Origin: Burkholderia cepacia GG4
GTDB taxonomy: Bacteria > Pseudomonadota > Gammaproteobacteria > Burkholderiales > Burkholderiaceae
Direction of reading: 5' to 3'
Assembly: GCF_000292915.1 (NCBI RefSeq)
Contig: NC_018514.1
Span: forward strand, 2,108,001 to 2,172,000
DNA: 64,000 nucleotides
Part shown: positions 1 to 9,366 of the stretch, piece by piece
Layout: each line of letters opens with the position of its first letter
How positions within the stretch are numbered: the stretch's first letter is position 1
Program-made: the position numbers and the translations under genes
The notes under the pieces: model-generated
Database searches by the model: none
What the model was told of the DNA's origin: nothing
Seen by the model: the letters and a program-made list of their open reading frames with translations, nothing else

Positions 1-67
1 CGTCATCGGACGGCACGAGCGTCGCGGAGAAATACGCATCCACCTTGTTCCACTGATCCTGATCCAT
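1..67 (-). CDS. Partial CDS, probable O-methyltransferase N-terminus
   Basis: Only the first 22 codons lie in the window; the protein begins MDQDQWNKVDAYF and continues past the left edge. That opening resembles SAM-dependent O-methyltransferases of Burkholderia as I remember them, but no catalytic motif is visible, so the function is a guess. It is divergent from the sulfhydrylase gene at 200, and the 132-base gap must hold both promoters. Confidence 0.45.
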   Translation of the reverse strand, partial: MDQDQWNKVDAYFSATLVPSDD

Positions 68-154
68 CGCGCACCTATCGTCTGTGGAGCAGGCATTCTA
101 TGCGTCGCGCCTCCATAAGCAACCAACCATTCGTTCTAAAGGTAGCGGCGCACG

Positions 155-199
155 TGCTCCTATAATCGGTCGACCATCACAACAACACACGGAGCACCC
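155..199 (+). promoter_or_regulatory. Probable promoter -10 and RBS of the sulfhydrylase gene
   Basis: A perfect TATAAT stands at 161-166, and a GGAG Shine-Dalgarno lies 5 bases before the ATG at 200. No convincing -35 box is seen at the standard distance, so this may be an activator-dependent promoter. The predicted leader is under 30 bases. Confidence 0.4.
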
Positions 200-1495
200 A
201 TGACCGATCAGGCCTCTTCGAACTGGCGCCTCGAAACCATCGCCGTGCACGGCGGCTATCGCCCCGACCCGACCACACGCGCGGTCGCGGTGCCGATCTA
301 CCAGACCGTTGCGTACGCATTCGACGACACGCAGCACGGCGCGGACCTGTTCGACCTGAAGGTCCAGGGCAACATCTACACGCGGATCATGAACCCGACG
401 ACGGACGTGCTCGAGCAGCGGATCGCCGCGCTCGAGGGCGGCATCGGCGCGCTCGCGCTGGCATCGGGCCAGGCGGCCGTCACGTATGCGATCCAGACGA
501 TCGCGGAAGCCGGCGACAACATCGTGTCCGCCAGTTCGCTGTATGGCGGCACCTACAACCTGTTCGCGCATACGCTGCCGCAATACGGGATCACGACGCG
601 CTTCGCCGATCCGCGCGACCCGGCATCGTTCGAGCCGCTGATCGACGCGCGCACGAAGGCGATCTTCGCGGAGTCGGTCGGCAACCCGCTCGGCAACGTG
701 ACCGACATCGCCGCGCTCGCCGAGATCGCGCACCGCCACGGCATCCCGCTGATCGTCGACAACACGGTGCCGTCGCCGTACCTGCTGCGCCCGTTCGAAC
801 ACGGCGCGGACATCGTCGTGCACTCGCTGACGAAATACCTCGGCGGCCACGGCACGAGCCTCGGCGGTGCGATCGTCGACTCGGGCAAGTTCCCGTGGAC
901 GCAGCACGCGGACCGCTTCAAGCGGCTCAACGAGCCCGACGTCAGCTATCACGGCGTCGTCTATACGGAAGCGTTCGGGCCGGCCGCCTATATCGGCCGC
1001 GCGCGCGTCGTGCCGCTGCGCAACATGGGCGCGGCGATCTCGCCGTTCAACGCGTTCCAGATCCTGCAGGGTATCGAGACGCTCGCGCTGCGTATCGAAC
1101 GCATCAGCGACAACGCGCTGAAGATCGCGCAGCATCTCGCGCGCCACGAACACGTCGAGTGGGTGAACTACGCGGGGCTGCCCGATCACCCGGACCACCC
1201 GCTCGTCGCACGCTACCTGTCGGGCCGCGCGCCCGGCATCCTGACGTTCGGCGTGAAGGGCGGCCGCGACGGCGGGGCAAGGTTCCAGGACGCGCTGAAG
1301 CTGTTCACGCGGCTCGTCAACATCGGCGATACCAAATCGCTCGCGACGCACCCGGCGTCGACGACGCACCGCCAGCTGTCGCCAGCCGAACTCGCGAAGG
1401 CCGGCGTGAAGGAGGAAACGGTGCGGCTGTCGATCGGCATCGAGCATATCGACGACCTGCTCGCCGATCTCGACCAGGCGCTCGCGCAACTGTGA
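200..1495 (+). CDS. metY: O-acetylhomoserine sulfhydrylase (aminocarboxypropyltransferase)
   Basis: PLP-dependent Cys/Met metabolism enzyme of 431 residues, the length of the MetY group; cystathionine synthases/lyases and MetZ are nearer 390. It would make homocysteine from O-acetylhomoserine and sulfide (or methionine from methanethiol) in the cytoplasm. The PLP lysine is K212 in SLTKYLGGHG, and the C-terminus has the family's SIGIEHIDDLLADL. The start follows a GGAG RBS. It stands alone, followed by a hairpin. Assignment over O-succinylhomoserine sulfhydrylase rests on length and is less certain than the family. Confidence 0.88.
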   Translation: MTDQASSNWRLETIAVHGGYRPDPTTRAVAVPIYQTVAYAFDDTQHGADLFDLKVQGNIYTRIMNPTTDVLEQRIAALEGGIGALALASGQAAVTYAIQTIAEAGDNIVSASSLYGGTYNLFAHTLPQYGITTRFADPRDPASFEPLIDARTKAIFAESVGNPLGNVTDIAALAEIAHRHGIPLIVDNTVPSPYLLRPFEHGADIVVHSLTKYLGGHGTSLGGAIVDSGKFPWTQHADRFKRLNEPDVSYHGVVYTEAFGPAAYIGRARVVPLRNMGAAISPFNAFQILQGIETLALRIERISDNALKIAQHLARHEHVEWVNYAGLPDHPDHPLVARYLSGRAPGILTFGVKGGRDGGARFQDALKLFTRLVNIGDTKSLATHPASTTHRQLSPAELAKAGVKEETVRLSIGIEHIDDLLADLDQALAQL

Positions 1496-1502
1496 CCGGA
1501 AC

Positions 1503-1528
1503 GGGCGCGCCGGCTCGCCGGTGCGCCC
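1503..1528 (+). terminator. Terminator-like hairpin after metY
   Basis: An 11-base stem (GGGCGCGCCGG with CCGGTGCGCCC, one G-U pair) and a 4-base loop sit 8 bases after the metY stop. There is no U-tract, so termination efficiency is uncertain. Confidence 0.45.
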
Positions 1529-1831
1529 GCGTCAAATGCGTTGACCTTGAGGCCGCTTCAAGGTGTTCAATCGCCGGTTGATGCCGGGGCAACGCCCGGC
1601 ACGCAACCGCCGAGGCCCCATGACACCAACCGTGAAGCTTGCGCTGCTCACGTTACCGTCGCCGCTGGCGGCCTGCTTCGGCACCTTCGCCGCCGCATGG
1701 CGCGCGCCGGGCCCGACAACGTCGAGCGTCATCCACGTCGTCGCGCCAGCCGGATACGTGTCGACGATGCATGACGAAAATTTCATGTCCCGATCAGGCT
1801 CGCGAAGCGGTCGTGTCGCTACGATCCCGCG
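1529..1831. other. Intergenic stretch with no assignable gene
   Basis: A reading frame from ATG 1620 gives MTPTVKLALLTLPSPLAACF and then lower-GC sequence, but it runs into the 3' end of the opposite-strand kinase gene and has no RBS. It could be a remnant of a small secreted protein. I see no other feature here. Confidence 0.3.
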
Positions 1832-3022
1832 TCAGGCACGCCCCTGCTTCGCGCGCCGGCGTTGCACCAGCCAGTCGAGCAGTTGCCGGCCGTCGCGTTC
1901 GCCGAACCAGCGCGCATGCCCGATCAGGTAGCCGTCGTACGCGATATCGACGATCGCCGGGGCGTCGATGATGCACCCGAAATACGCCACTTCCGACAGC
2001 GCGAACTCCGTATGCACGATCGGCAGCATCGCGACCAGCGCCGCATACGCATCGTCGCTCAACGGTTCGAGCGATTCGTAGCCGTCGAGCAGCGCATCGA
2101 TGTGCGCGTATTCGACGCGGCGCGCATCGGCCGGCGCCATCCAGTCGACCGTATTGCGCTCGATCGCGAGCGCGACATCCATCACCGCGCAGGTGCGATC
2201 CGACAGCCCGAAATCGAGCACGGTGCGCACCTGCGCGCCGGGTCCGGCGTCGGTCCACAGCAGGTTCGACGCATGCCAGTCACCGTGCGTCCAGAGCGGC
2301 GGCAGCGCCGGCAGCAGCGGCACGAGCCGCGCGTGATACGGGCCGATCGCATCCGCCACATCGCCGCGCCAGTCGCGCGTGCCGAGTGCGCACCCCAGCA
2401 GCGGCTGGGCATCGACCCAGCGTTCGAGCGCCCCCGCCAGGTCGGCGGACGACAGCACGCGGAAACTCGACAACAGCGTGCGCACGGGCCGCGCCGGCGC
2501 ATCGTAACCGGCCGACGCGCGATGCAGTTCGGCCAGCGCGCGGCCGGCCGCGTAAGCATGCGAAGGATGCGTGAACGGCTGCCACGACATCACGCCCCGA
2601 TACGGGTCGACGCCGGGCGCGACCACATGCACCTCGTACGTCCAGTCGCCGGACGCAAAGGCCGTCGCGCCGTCGCGATCGGCCAGCACGTCCACCACCG
2701 GCATGCCGCGTGCGCGCAGATGCGCGATGAAACGATGCTCTTCCTCGAGCCCCGCGACGTCGCGCAGGCTCACGTGATGCCGCTTGACGAACAGCGCGCG
2801 GCCGTCTGTCATCCGCACCAGCGCGGCCGCCGCGAACTGCCGCGGGCTGTGCCACGTCAACCGCGCCGGCTCGCCGGCGCCATCGATCCTTGCGAGCAAC
2901 GCAGCCACCTCGTCGTGCGTCATCAGCGGCCAGTCGCGTTCGGCCTGCTCGCCGTCGACACCGAACTGCGGCGGTGCGACGTCCCGCGATAGCGGCCCGT
3001 CCGGCTCGAGTGGAAATGACAT
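1832..3022 (-). CDS. APH/choline-kinase-fold phosphotransferase
   Basis: 396-residue small-molecule kinase of the aminoglycoside phosphotransferase superfamily. The Brenner motif HGDWHASN lies at 246-253 (catalytic D248, Mg-binding N253), and the DFG-type VLDFGLSD has its metal Asp at D270. It is the third gene of a leftward cassette after a TonB receptor and a PnuC-type permease, 35 bases behind the latter, with GGAG before the ATG. PnuC-type carriers need a kinase that phosphorylates the vitamin after facilitated uptake, and thiamine kinase ThiK belongs to this same fold. I therefore infer a vitamin or nucleoside kinase rather than an antibiotic-resistance enzyme. The substrate is unknown. 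Confidence 0.75.
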   Translation of the reverse strand: MSFPLEPDGPLSRDVAPPQFGVDGEQAERDWPLMTHDEVAALLARIDGAGEPARLTWHSPRQFAAAALVRMTDGRALFVKRHHVSLRDVAGLEEEHRFIAHLRARGMPVVDVLADRDGATAFASGDWTYEVHVVAPGVDPYRGVMSWQPFTHPSHAYAAGRALAELHRASAGYDAPARPVRTLLSSFRVLSSADLAGALERWVDAQPLLGCALGTRDWRGDVADAIGPYHARLVPLLPALPPLWTHGDWHASNLLWTDAGPGAQVRTVLDFGLSDRTCAVMDVALAIERNTVDWMAPADARRVEYAHIDALLDGYESLEPLSDDAYAALVAMLPIVHTEFALSEVAYFGCIIDAPAIVDIAYDGYLIGHARWFGERDGRQLLDWLVQRRRAKQGRA

Positions 3023-3057
3023 GAACGACGTTGCTCCGTGGTTGAACGACCCGTGAA

Positions 3058-3669
3058 TCAGCCCGCCGGGCTTGCGGTCGCGCGCAGCGCGTCGGCCGTC
3101 CGGCTCCAGTCACGCCAGCCGATGACGGCGAGCGCGATGAACAGCGCATAGAGTCCGGCCGTCAGATACAGTTCCTTGAACACGAACATCCCGACATACA
3201 CGACGTTCACGACGATCCACAGCCCCCACGACGCGATGTAGCGTCGCGCGGTCCAGTATTGCGCGACGAGGCTGAACGCGGTCAGCGATGCATCGACGAA
3301 CGGCAGCGCCGCATCGGTCCAGCGCGCCATCATCCCGCCGAGCAGCGCACTGCCGACGACGGCCGCGATCAGGTCGGGCAGCATCTGCCGCGGCCGCACG
3401 CCGGTGACGGGCGCGACGTCGCCTTGCGGCGCCGCGCCGCCGCTCGCCTCCAGCGTACGCTGCGCGATCCAGCGGCGCCAGCCGTACACCTGCAGCACCG
3501 CGAACGCGCCCTGCAGCAGCATGTCGGAATACAGCTTCGCGTCGAAGAAGATCCAGCCATACAACGCGACCGACGCGAGCCCGACCGGCCAGCACAGCAT
3601 GCGCCGCTTCGCGGTCAGCCAGATCGCGAGCGCGCTGACGATCACGCCGGCGATTTCGAGTGGGGACAT
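3058..3669 (-). CDS. PnuC-family vitamin transporter
   Basis: 203-residue inner-membrane protein with about seven hydrophobic segments and the Trp-rich pattern of PnuC/PnuT/PnuX facilitators (CWPVGLASVALYGW near 27-40, ASWGLWIVVNVVYVG in the second half). These carriers move nicotinamide riboside, thiamine or riboflavin by facilitated diffusion. RBS AGGAGA precedes the start. It sits between a TonB-dependent receptor (59 bases upstream) and an APH-fold kinase (35 bases downstream), so outer-membrane entry, inner-membrane entry and trapping by phosphorylation may be one route. No NAD-salvage gene is adjacent, so the substrate is left open. Confidence 0.8.
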   Translation of the reverse strand: MSPLEIAGVIVSALAIWLTAKRRMLCWPVGLASVALYGWIFFDAKLYSDMLLQGAFAVLQVYGWRRWIAQRTLEASGGAAPQGDVAPVTGVRPRQMLPDLIAAVVGSALLGGMMARWTDAALPFVDASLTAFSLVAQYWTARRYIASWGLWIVVNVVYVGMFVFKELYLTAGLYALFIALAVIGWRDWSRTADALRATASPAG

Positions 3670-3728
3670 CGTCTGTGCTCTCCTGGGTAGCTGCCGGAGC
3701 CGCGCGTCACGCGGCCGGATCCGGTCGA

Positions 3729-5963
3729 TCAGAAATCATAGGTCAACGATACGCGCGCGGTGCGCGGCGCGCCCGGGAACAGGTACGCGTCGCCCTGCTG
3801 CTCGCCCGCGTCGCGCCAGTAGAACTTGTTGAACAGGTTGTCCACCGACACGCGCAGCACCGCGCGGTGGCCGCCGATCTTCGTCGTATAGCGTGCGCCG
3901 AGGTTGAACACGAACCACGACGGCACGCGCGCGGTGCCCTCTTCGTTCGCGTTGCGCCCGGCGCTGTACTCGACGCCGCCCAGCATGTTCAGCCCCGCGA
4001 CGCCCGGCACCGCGTAATCCGCATACAGCGACGCGCGCAGCGCCGGCACGTTGATGATCTGGTGCCCTTCGTACGCCGGCGAACCCGAATCGTACGCGCG
4101 TGCGCGAATCGCCGCGACGCTGGCCGTCAGCGACAGCCGCTCGGTGAGCCGCCCGGCCGCGCCGAGCTCGATCCCCTGGTGCCGCTGCGTGCCGCGCTGC
4201 ACGAACGTGTAGCTCGTGCCGGACGCATCGGGGTCGGCGAACTGGAACGGCTTGCTGATCGAGAACACGGCGGCCGTGAGGCTCAGCCGGTCGAGCCAGT
4301 CGTATTTCGCGCCGAGTTCGAACTGGTGCGATTCGACCGGCGGCAGGAACGCATACGCATTGGTCGCACGCACCGGCGCCTGGTCGCCGAGCGACAGCGC
4401 CTTGCTGTACGACGCGTACAGCGACAGCACGTTCACCGGCTTGTAGACGAGCGCGACCTGCGGCAGGAACACCGAGCGGTCGGTGTGCGTCGCGGCGCCG
4501 TCGAGGCTGTCCCAGCTGCGCTGGCGCAGCAGCACTTCCTTGCCGCCCGCGAGCACCTGCCAGTGCTCGCCGATGCTGATGCGGTCGAGCCCGAACACAC
4601 CGTACTGCCACGCGTCGAGTTGCGGATACGACGGCCCGGCCGTATTCGGCGACGGCGCAAACGTGACGTCGGGCCCATAGATGTTCTCGCTGCCCACGTA
4701 GTCGTACACGGCATTGGCCATGTGCACGACGCGACGCTGCACGCTCACGCCGAGCGTCAGCTCGTGATGCAGCGGGCCCGTCGCGAACCGGCCCGTCGTC
4801 ACCGCGCGCAGGTCGTCGTTGCGACGGTATTCGCCGGGGCTGCGGAAGTCGTACACGTCGTAGTCGCCGTTCGCACCGAAGAAGAACGGCGACGTCGTGC
4901 CGGCCGCGCAGCTCGGCGCATACGAACAGCCATACGCGAACGCGCTGTTGTCGTCGATCATCGTGCGGCTGCGGCCGGCAGCGATGTAGGCCTTCCAGTC
5001 GTCGTTGAACTGGTAGTCGAAGCGCGCGTTCAGGTTCAGCGCGTCGGTCGTCACCGGCTTCGCCCACGGTTGCGTGCCGAGCGCCTTCGACGTCGTCTTC
5101 ACGGACGGCACGACCGTGCCGCCGAGCAGCTGGTAGCCGGGCGCGGAACGCTGGATCCACTGCTGGAATTCCGCGTTGAGCTGCAGGCTCGCGCGCGGGC
5201 TGATGTCCCAGTCGGCGGCGATCGAACCGAACGTGCGCCGTCCGTTCGTGCCGTCGATATACGAGTGCATGTTCTCCTTCGCGGCATTGATCCGGAACCC
5301 GAACTGATGGTCGGGACCGAAGCGGCGGCCGAGATCGACGGCCGCGGACGTCGAGCCGCGGCTGTCGACGCCGGCCGTCACGCTTGCGACGTTCGCGGAG
5401 CGCTTCGTCACGAAGTTGATCACGCCGCCCGGCGCGACCACGCCGCTGTCGATGCCGGCGAGCCCCTTCAGGATCTCGACGCGCTCCTTGTTCTCGAGCG
5501 GCACGTTCTGCTCGCCGGACACCGTCAACCCGTCGATCCGGATCGCGCTCGCGAGATCGACCGGGAAGCCGCGGATCGCAAAGCCTTCGTAGTAACCGAC
5601 CGGCGCATAGTCGTTGACGACCGACGCGTCGTTGCGCACCACGTCGCTCAGGCGCTTCGCCTGCTGGTCGTCGATCTGCGCGCGCGTGACGACGCTGACG
5701 GAGGCCGGCGTGTCGCGCAGCGGCGCGTCGTCGAGCCCCGCGACCGACGCTGCGCGCACGCGCAACGCGTTGCCGCGCTCACCGCTGACCGAGATCGCCG
5801 GCAGGATCGTGCTGCCGGCAGCATCGGCGTCCGATGCTGCCGGCGCGTCGCCCTGTGCCGCGGCGGCCTGCGCCGCGATCAGCGTCAGGCCGAGACCGAC
5901 GCCAAGCCCGACCTTCGCGCGCCGCCGCCGTGCGGGCGACGCTGTTGTTCTATTCACCGTCAT
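3729..5963 (-). CDS. TonB-dependent outer-membrane receptor
   Basis: 744 residues if started at ATG 5963, which is followed by an Arg-rich n-region and a hydrophobic stretch ending AAQAAAAQG, a good Sec signal peptide. The open frame continues upstream but that part reads as non-coding. The plug domain (about 50-170) has DTPASVSVVTRAQIDDQQ, IRGF and RVEILKGLAGIDSG; a long beta-barrel ends in the outer-membrane signature VSLTYDF. No N-terminal STN domain is seen. Sequence style matches the 'siderophore receptor' group, but its neighbours (PnuC-type permease and kinase) argue for a vitamin or nucleoside substrate. The RBS is poor. Confidence 0.85.
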   Translation of the reverse strand: MTVNRTTASPARRRRAKVGLGVGLGLTLIAAQAAAAQGDAPAASDADAAGSTILPAISVSGERGNALRVRAASVAGLDDAPLRDTPASVSVVTRAQIDDQQAKRLSDVVRNDASVVNDYAPVGYYEGFAIRGFPVDLASAIRIDGLTVSGEQNVPLENKERVEILKGLAGIDSGVVAPGGVINFVTKRSANVASVTAGVDSRGSTSAAVDLGRRFGPDHQFGFRINAAKENMHSYIDGTNGRRTFGSIAADWDISPRASLQLNAEFQQWIQRSAPGYQLLGGTVVPSVKTTSKALGTQPWAKPVTTDALNLNARFDYQFNDDWKAYIAAGRSRTMIDDNSAFAYGCSYAPSCAAGTTSPFFFGANGDYDVYDFRSPGEYRRNDDLRAVTTGRFATGPLHHELTLGVSVQRRVVHMANAVYDYVGSENIYGPDVTFAPSPNTAGPSYPQLDAWQYGVFGLDRISIGEHWQVLAGGKEVLLRQRSWDSLDGAATHTDRSVFLPQVALVYKPVNVLSLYASYSKALSLGDQAPVRATNAYAFLPPVESHQFELGAKYDWLDRLSLTAAVFSISKPFQFADPDASGTSYTFVQRGTQRHQGIELGAAGRLTERLSLTASVAAIRARAYDSGSPAYEGHQIINVPALRASLYADYAVPGVAGLNMLGGVEYSAGRNANEEGTARVPSWFVFNLGARYTTKIGGHRAVLRVSVDNLFNKFYWRDAGEQQGDAYLFPGAPRTARVSLTYDF

Positions 5964-6392
5964 TATTCTGGATGGAAAACTCGCCACTCGACCCTGTCGA
6001 AACACTCGAAACACGTTACGAAGCTGCGAAGCGCGCGCCCGCGCACGATTGCGCGACGGGCCCGGGGAGCCGCCGGGTACGACCGTCGACACGACATGCA
6101 TCGCACGAATCAGACGATCCGGCCGCACGCGGGCCGATCGATCGGAAAACGCAGGATGGGACGTCGGATTCAGGTGACGCGCCGGGGCACCGACGCCGCC
6201 GCCGATCCGTGGGCCGGGTGCGCGGCGGCAGCCGGCTGCATCGCGCGGTCTGGTCATGCGGGGGACGCTTCGAACGCCCCGGTGCGGGCGCCGGGCATTT
6301 GCGTGCGCCGTTGGTCGGAACGGCGCGATGCCCGTCGCGCGCGACATCGCGGCGTGGCGCGCATTCTACCCCGGGCGGACGGGGCGGCAGGG
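5964..6392. other. Upstream region of the TonB receptor gene; no riboswitch seen
   Basis: About 430 bases between the acyl-CoA synthetase terminator and the receptor start. I searched by eye for the conserved THI (TPP), B12 and RFN box cores on the minus strand and found none. A short direct repeat (CGAAACACT/CGAAACACG) lies at 5998-6016. The promoter is not recognisable. Confidence 0.35.
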
Positions 6393-6412
6393 AAAACCGC
6401 CCGGCGGGCGGT
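6393..6412 (-). terminator. Intrinsic terminator of the qhpADCB-synthetase operon
   Basis: Read on the minus strand: ACCGCCC, loop GCC, GGGCGGT, then TTTT. This 7-base GC stem with a U-run lies 43 bases after the acyl-CoA synthetase stop and is the natural end of the leftward amine-utilisation transcript. Confidence 0.75.
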
Positions 6413-6455
6413 CATGGCAGACGCAGCGGGCGGCACGACGGCCGCCTGCGCGGCA

Positions 6456-8174
6456 CTACGCGGTATCGGCGGCTTTCAGCCCCCAGGCGTCGATCATCTG
6501 CTGGCGCATCACGAACTTCTGCACCTTGCCCGTCACCGTCATCGGCAGTTCGTCGACGAAGCACACGTACTTCGGGATCTTGTAGTGCGCGATCTGGCCG
6601 TGGCAGAACGCCCGCACGTCGTCCTCCGACATCTGCTCGTCCGTGCGCAACACGATCCACGCGCACAGCTCCTCGCCGTATTTCGCATCGGGCACGCCGA
6701 ACACCTGCACGCTCTGGATCTTCGGATGGCGGAACAGGAATTCCTCGATCTCGCGCGGGTAGATGTTCTCGCCGCCGCGAATCACCATGTCCTTCAGCCG
6801 GCCGACGATGTTGCAATAGCCGTCGGCATCGAGCGTCGCGAGGTCGCCCGTATGCATCCAGCCGTCGACGATCGTCTCCTGCGTCTTCGCGTCGTCGTCC
6901 CAGTAGCCGGGCATCACCGAATAGCCTTTCGTGCACAGCTCGCCCGTCGCGCCGACCGGCACGACGTCACCATTCGGATCGACGATCTTCACTTCGAGAT
7001 GCGGTTGCACGCGCCCGACCGTGGTCGTGCGCTTCTCGAGCGGATCGTCGGTCGAACTCTGGAACGACACCGGGCTCGTCTCCGTCATCCCGTACGCGAT
7101 CGTGATCTCCGACAGGTGCATCTGCGACACGACGCGCTTCATCGTCTCGATCGGACACGGCGACCCGGCCATGATCCCGGTGCGCAGCGTCGACAGGTCG
7201 AACGTCGCAAACTCTGGATGGTCGAGCTCCGCGATGAACATCGTCGGCACGCCATGCAACGCGGTGCAGCGTTCGTCGGCGACGGCCGCGAGCGTGGCAA
7301 CCGGATCGAACGCCTCGCCGGGGAACACCATCGCGGCCCCCGTCGACACGCACGCGAGCACCGCCAGCACCATGCCGAAGCAGTGATACAGCGGCACCGG
7401 AATGCAGAGCGAATCCTGCTCGGTGAAGCACATCGCCATCGCGATGAAGCGCGCGTTGTTGACGACGTTGCGGTGCGTGAGCGTCGCGCCCTTCGGGCTG
7501 CCGGTCGTGCCGCTCGTGAACTGGATGTTGATCGGGTCGGTGGCCGCGAGCGTCGCGCCGATCGCGTCGAGCCGCGCGACATCGAGCGTGTCCCGGCCGC
7601 GCGCCATCACGTCCGCGAAGCGGAACATGCCGGCCGGCACTACCTCGCCCATCGACACGACCGTGCGCAAGCTCGGCAGCCGCGCGGCATGCAGTTCGCC
7701 CGGCGCGCAGTGCGCGAGTTCCGGCGCGAGCGCCTGCAGCATCTCCAGGTACTTCGACGACTTGAACTGCTCGGCCGCGATCAGCGCACGGCAGCCGACC
7801 TTGTTCAGCGCGTACTCGAGTTCCGCGAGCCGGTAGGCCGGATTGATGTTGACGAGGATCGCGCCGATGCGCGCGGTCGCGAACTGCGCGAGCAGCCATT
7901 CGACGCGGTTCGGCGACCAGATGCCGACGCGGTCGCCCGGCTCGATCCCGAGCGCGACGAGCCCGGCCGCGAGTACGTCGATCTCGTGCGCGAACGTGCG
8001 CCAGTCCCAGCGGATGCCCTGCTCGCGGAACACGACGGCCGGCCGCGCCGGAAAGCGCGATGCGGTGTCGCGCAGCAGCGCGGCGACGGTCGCGTCCGAC
8101 AGCGGCACGTCGGTACGGCCCTGCACGATCGACAGGCCGTCGCGCGGCATGCCGGTGGCGATGGCAGTGGTCAT
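6456..8174 (-). CDS. Acyl-CoA synthetase (AMP-binding, fatty-acid type)
   Basis: 572-residue adenylate-forming ligase: carboxylate + ATP + CoA gives acyl-CoA + AMP + PPi. The P-loop-like motif [11 protein letters not shown] is at 219-229, YGMTETSP follows, then the GWMHTGDLA and [16 protein letters not shown] motifs, and [10 protein letters not shown] carries the catalytic lysine near the C-terminus. Start chosen at ATG 8174 because AGGAG lies directly before it. Only 45 bases separate it from qhpB and a terminator follows it, so it belongs to the amine dehydrogenase operon. There it would activate the acid made from the amine by QHNDH and the divergent aldehyde dehydrogenase. Chain-length preference cannot be read. 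Confidence 0.9.
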   Translation of the reverse strand: MTTAIATGMPRDGLSIVQGRTDVPLSDATVAALLRDTASRFPARPAVVFREQGIRWDWRTFAHEIDVLAAGLVALGIEPGDRVGIWSPNRVEWLLAQFATARIGAILVNINPAYRLAELEYALNKVGCRALIAAEQFKSSKYLEMLQALAPELAHCAPGELHAARLPSLRTVVSMGEVVPAGMFRFADVMARGRDTLDVARLDAIGATLAATDPINIQFTSGTTGSPKGATLTHRNVVNNARFIAMAMCFTEQDSLCIPVPLYHCFGMVLAVLACVSTGAAMVFPGEAFDPVATLAAVADERCTALHGVPTMFIAELDHPEFATFDLSTLRTGIMAGSPCPIETMKRVVSQMHLSEITIAYGMTETSPVSFQSSTDDPLEKRTTTVGRVQPHLEVKIVDPNGDVVPVGATGELCTKGYSVMPGYWDDDAKTQETIVDGWMHTGDLATLDADGYCNIVGRLKDMVIRGGENIYPREIEEFLFRHPKIQSVQVFGVPDAKYGEELCAWIVLRTDEQMSEDDVRAFCHGQIAHYKIPKYVCFVDELPMTVTGKVQKFVMRQQMIDAWGLKAADTA

Positions 8175-8219
8175 GTAGTCTCCTGATCTACGGCGCCGGC
8201 CCGCGGGCCGGCGCATGCA

Positions 8220-9338
8220 TCATCGTGTAAACATCTGCGCGGTCGTGATCGCCATGTCGCCGCCCGGCACGCGGATGTCCTTCAGCTTCTTCAGCGAGTC
8301 GGCGTCGTACACGGCGACGGTGTTGAAGGTGCCCGCAAGATAGAGCTTGCTGCCCGCGCGGTTGAACGACAGGCAGTAGTACGAGTGATCGAGCGGCGCG
8401 GCCTCGACCAGCTTCTCGTTCTTCACGTCGTACTTCGCGAGACGGTTCAGCACGCCGTACATCGCGTTCGGATCCTTCGGCGACAGCCCGCCCGTGAAGT
8501 ACACCTCGGTGACCGGTGCGAAATCCCTGACCGTCGCGTTGCCCGTCTTCAGGTCGATGTCGACGTAGCCGTACATCGTCTGCGCGGATGCCGGGTCCTT
8601 CTTCTCGTCCTTGAAGCGGTCGGCCGTATAGAGCAGGTTGAGCGTGTGCTGCGGACGCTGCTGCGGCCACACGTACAGCACATCCGGCTGGCCGTGCAGC
8701 GGCTGCTTCCAGTTGCGCAGCGGCACGGCGACGTCGTACTTGCCCGTCTGCGCGTTCATCCGGTAGATGTCCGCGCCGACGATGAACAGCGACCCGTCGT
8801 CGGCGGCCTGCAGCATCGTCGTCTGGCGCGGCGCCGCGAACGTGCGCACCGGCTTCGCGTCGAGCCCGCCGTCGGTGCGATACACCTGCAGGCGCGGCGA
8901 CTGCACTTCGTAGCTGTCGCGGTTCAGCCTGGTCGGGTTGACGACGCTGTAGATCTCCTTGCCGTCCGGGCTCAGGCCGATCGAGAACATCGCGCGCGCC
9001 CGCTCGTTGCCCGCTTCGGCGAGCTCCGCATGGAACACGGTCTTGCACGAATCGAGATCGACGCCGTACAGGTCGCCGTAGTGGTTGTTCAACACGTACG
9101 CGCGGCTGCGGTCCGGGCTGATCTGGATCGTGCCGGGGCCGAATGCGTCGGGCAGCGTGCAGGTCTTGACGACGCTGTCGGTGCCCGTGTCGATCACGGT
9201 CAGGTTGTTCGGGTAGTTCGTGACGGCGAGGTACTCGTGGCCGGCCTGCAGCGGACCGTCGGCCGCGGCCGACAGCGACGCGGCCGAGGCGAGCGCGGCC
9301 GCGAGGAGCGCGCGGCTCAGGGGAGTCGTGAATCGCAT
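8220..9338 (-). CDS. qhpB: Quinohemoprotein amine dehydrogenase beta subunit
   Basis: 372-residue periplasmic beta-propeller subunit (YVTN-type repeats such as FGPGTIQISPDRSRAYV and MFSIGLSPDGKEIYSV) with a Sec signal peptide cleaved after about residue 26 (SLSAAADG). In QHNDH the beta subunit packs against the CTQ-bearing gamma subunit and helps build the active site. It is the fourth of the qhpA-D-C-B genes, 28 bases downstream of qhpC, and the acyl-CoA synthetase follows. Length and position both match the known complex. Confidence 0.92.
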   Translation of the reverse strand: MRFTTPLSRALLAAALASAASLSAAADGPLQAGHEYLAVTNYPNNLTVIDTGTDSVVKTCTLPDAFGPGTIQISPDRSRAYVLNNHYGDLYGVDLDSCKTVFHAELAEAGNERARAMFSIGLSPDGKEIYSVVNPTRLNRDSYEVQSPRLQVYRTDGGLDAKPVRTFAAPRQTTMLQAADDGSLFIVGADIYRMNAQTGKYDVAVPLRNWKQPLHGQPDVLYVWPQQRPQHTLNLLYTADRFKDEKKDPASAQTMYGYVDIDLKTGNATVRDFAPVTEVYFTGGLSPKDPNAMYGVLNRLAKYDVKNEKLVEAAPLDHSYYCLSFNRAGSKLYLAGTFNTVAVYDADSLKKLKDIRVPGGDMAITTAQMFTR

Positions 9339-9366
9339 GGAGAATCCTTGATCGGTGCCGGGTGGA

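Noticed and set aside
1563..1931. 122-codon plus-strand ORF
   Set aside because: No RBS, overlaps the 3' end of the kinase gene; only a short stretch after 1620 looks protein-like.
1832..3022. Aminoglycoside resistance gene
   Set aside because: Has the APH-fold motifs but lies in a conserved-looking transport cassette with a PnuC-type carrier, so vitamin or nucleoside phosphorylation is more likely.
5964..6455. TPP, cobalamin or FMN riboswitch upstream of the TonB receptor
   Set aside because: The conserved cores of the three classes were looked for on the minus strand and not seen.
3660..8186. 1508-codon plus-strand open frame
   Set aside because: Runs opposite the PnuC, TonB and acyl-CoA synthetase genes, with Arg/His/Ala-rich composition typical of antisense frames in GC-rich DNA. 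It crosses real gene boundaries.
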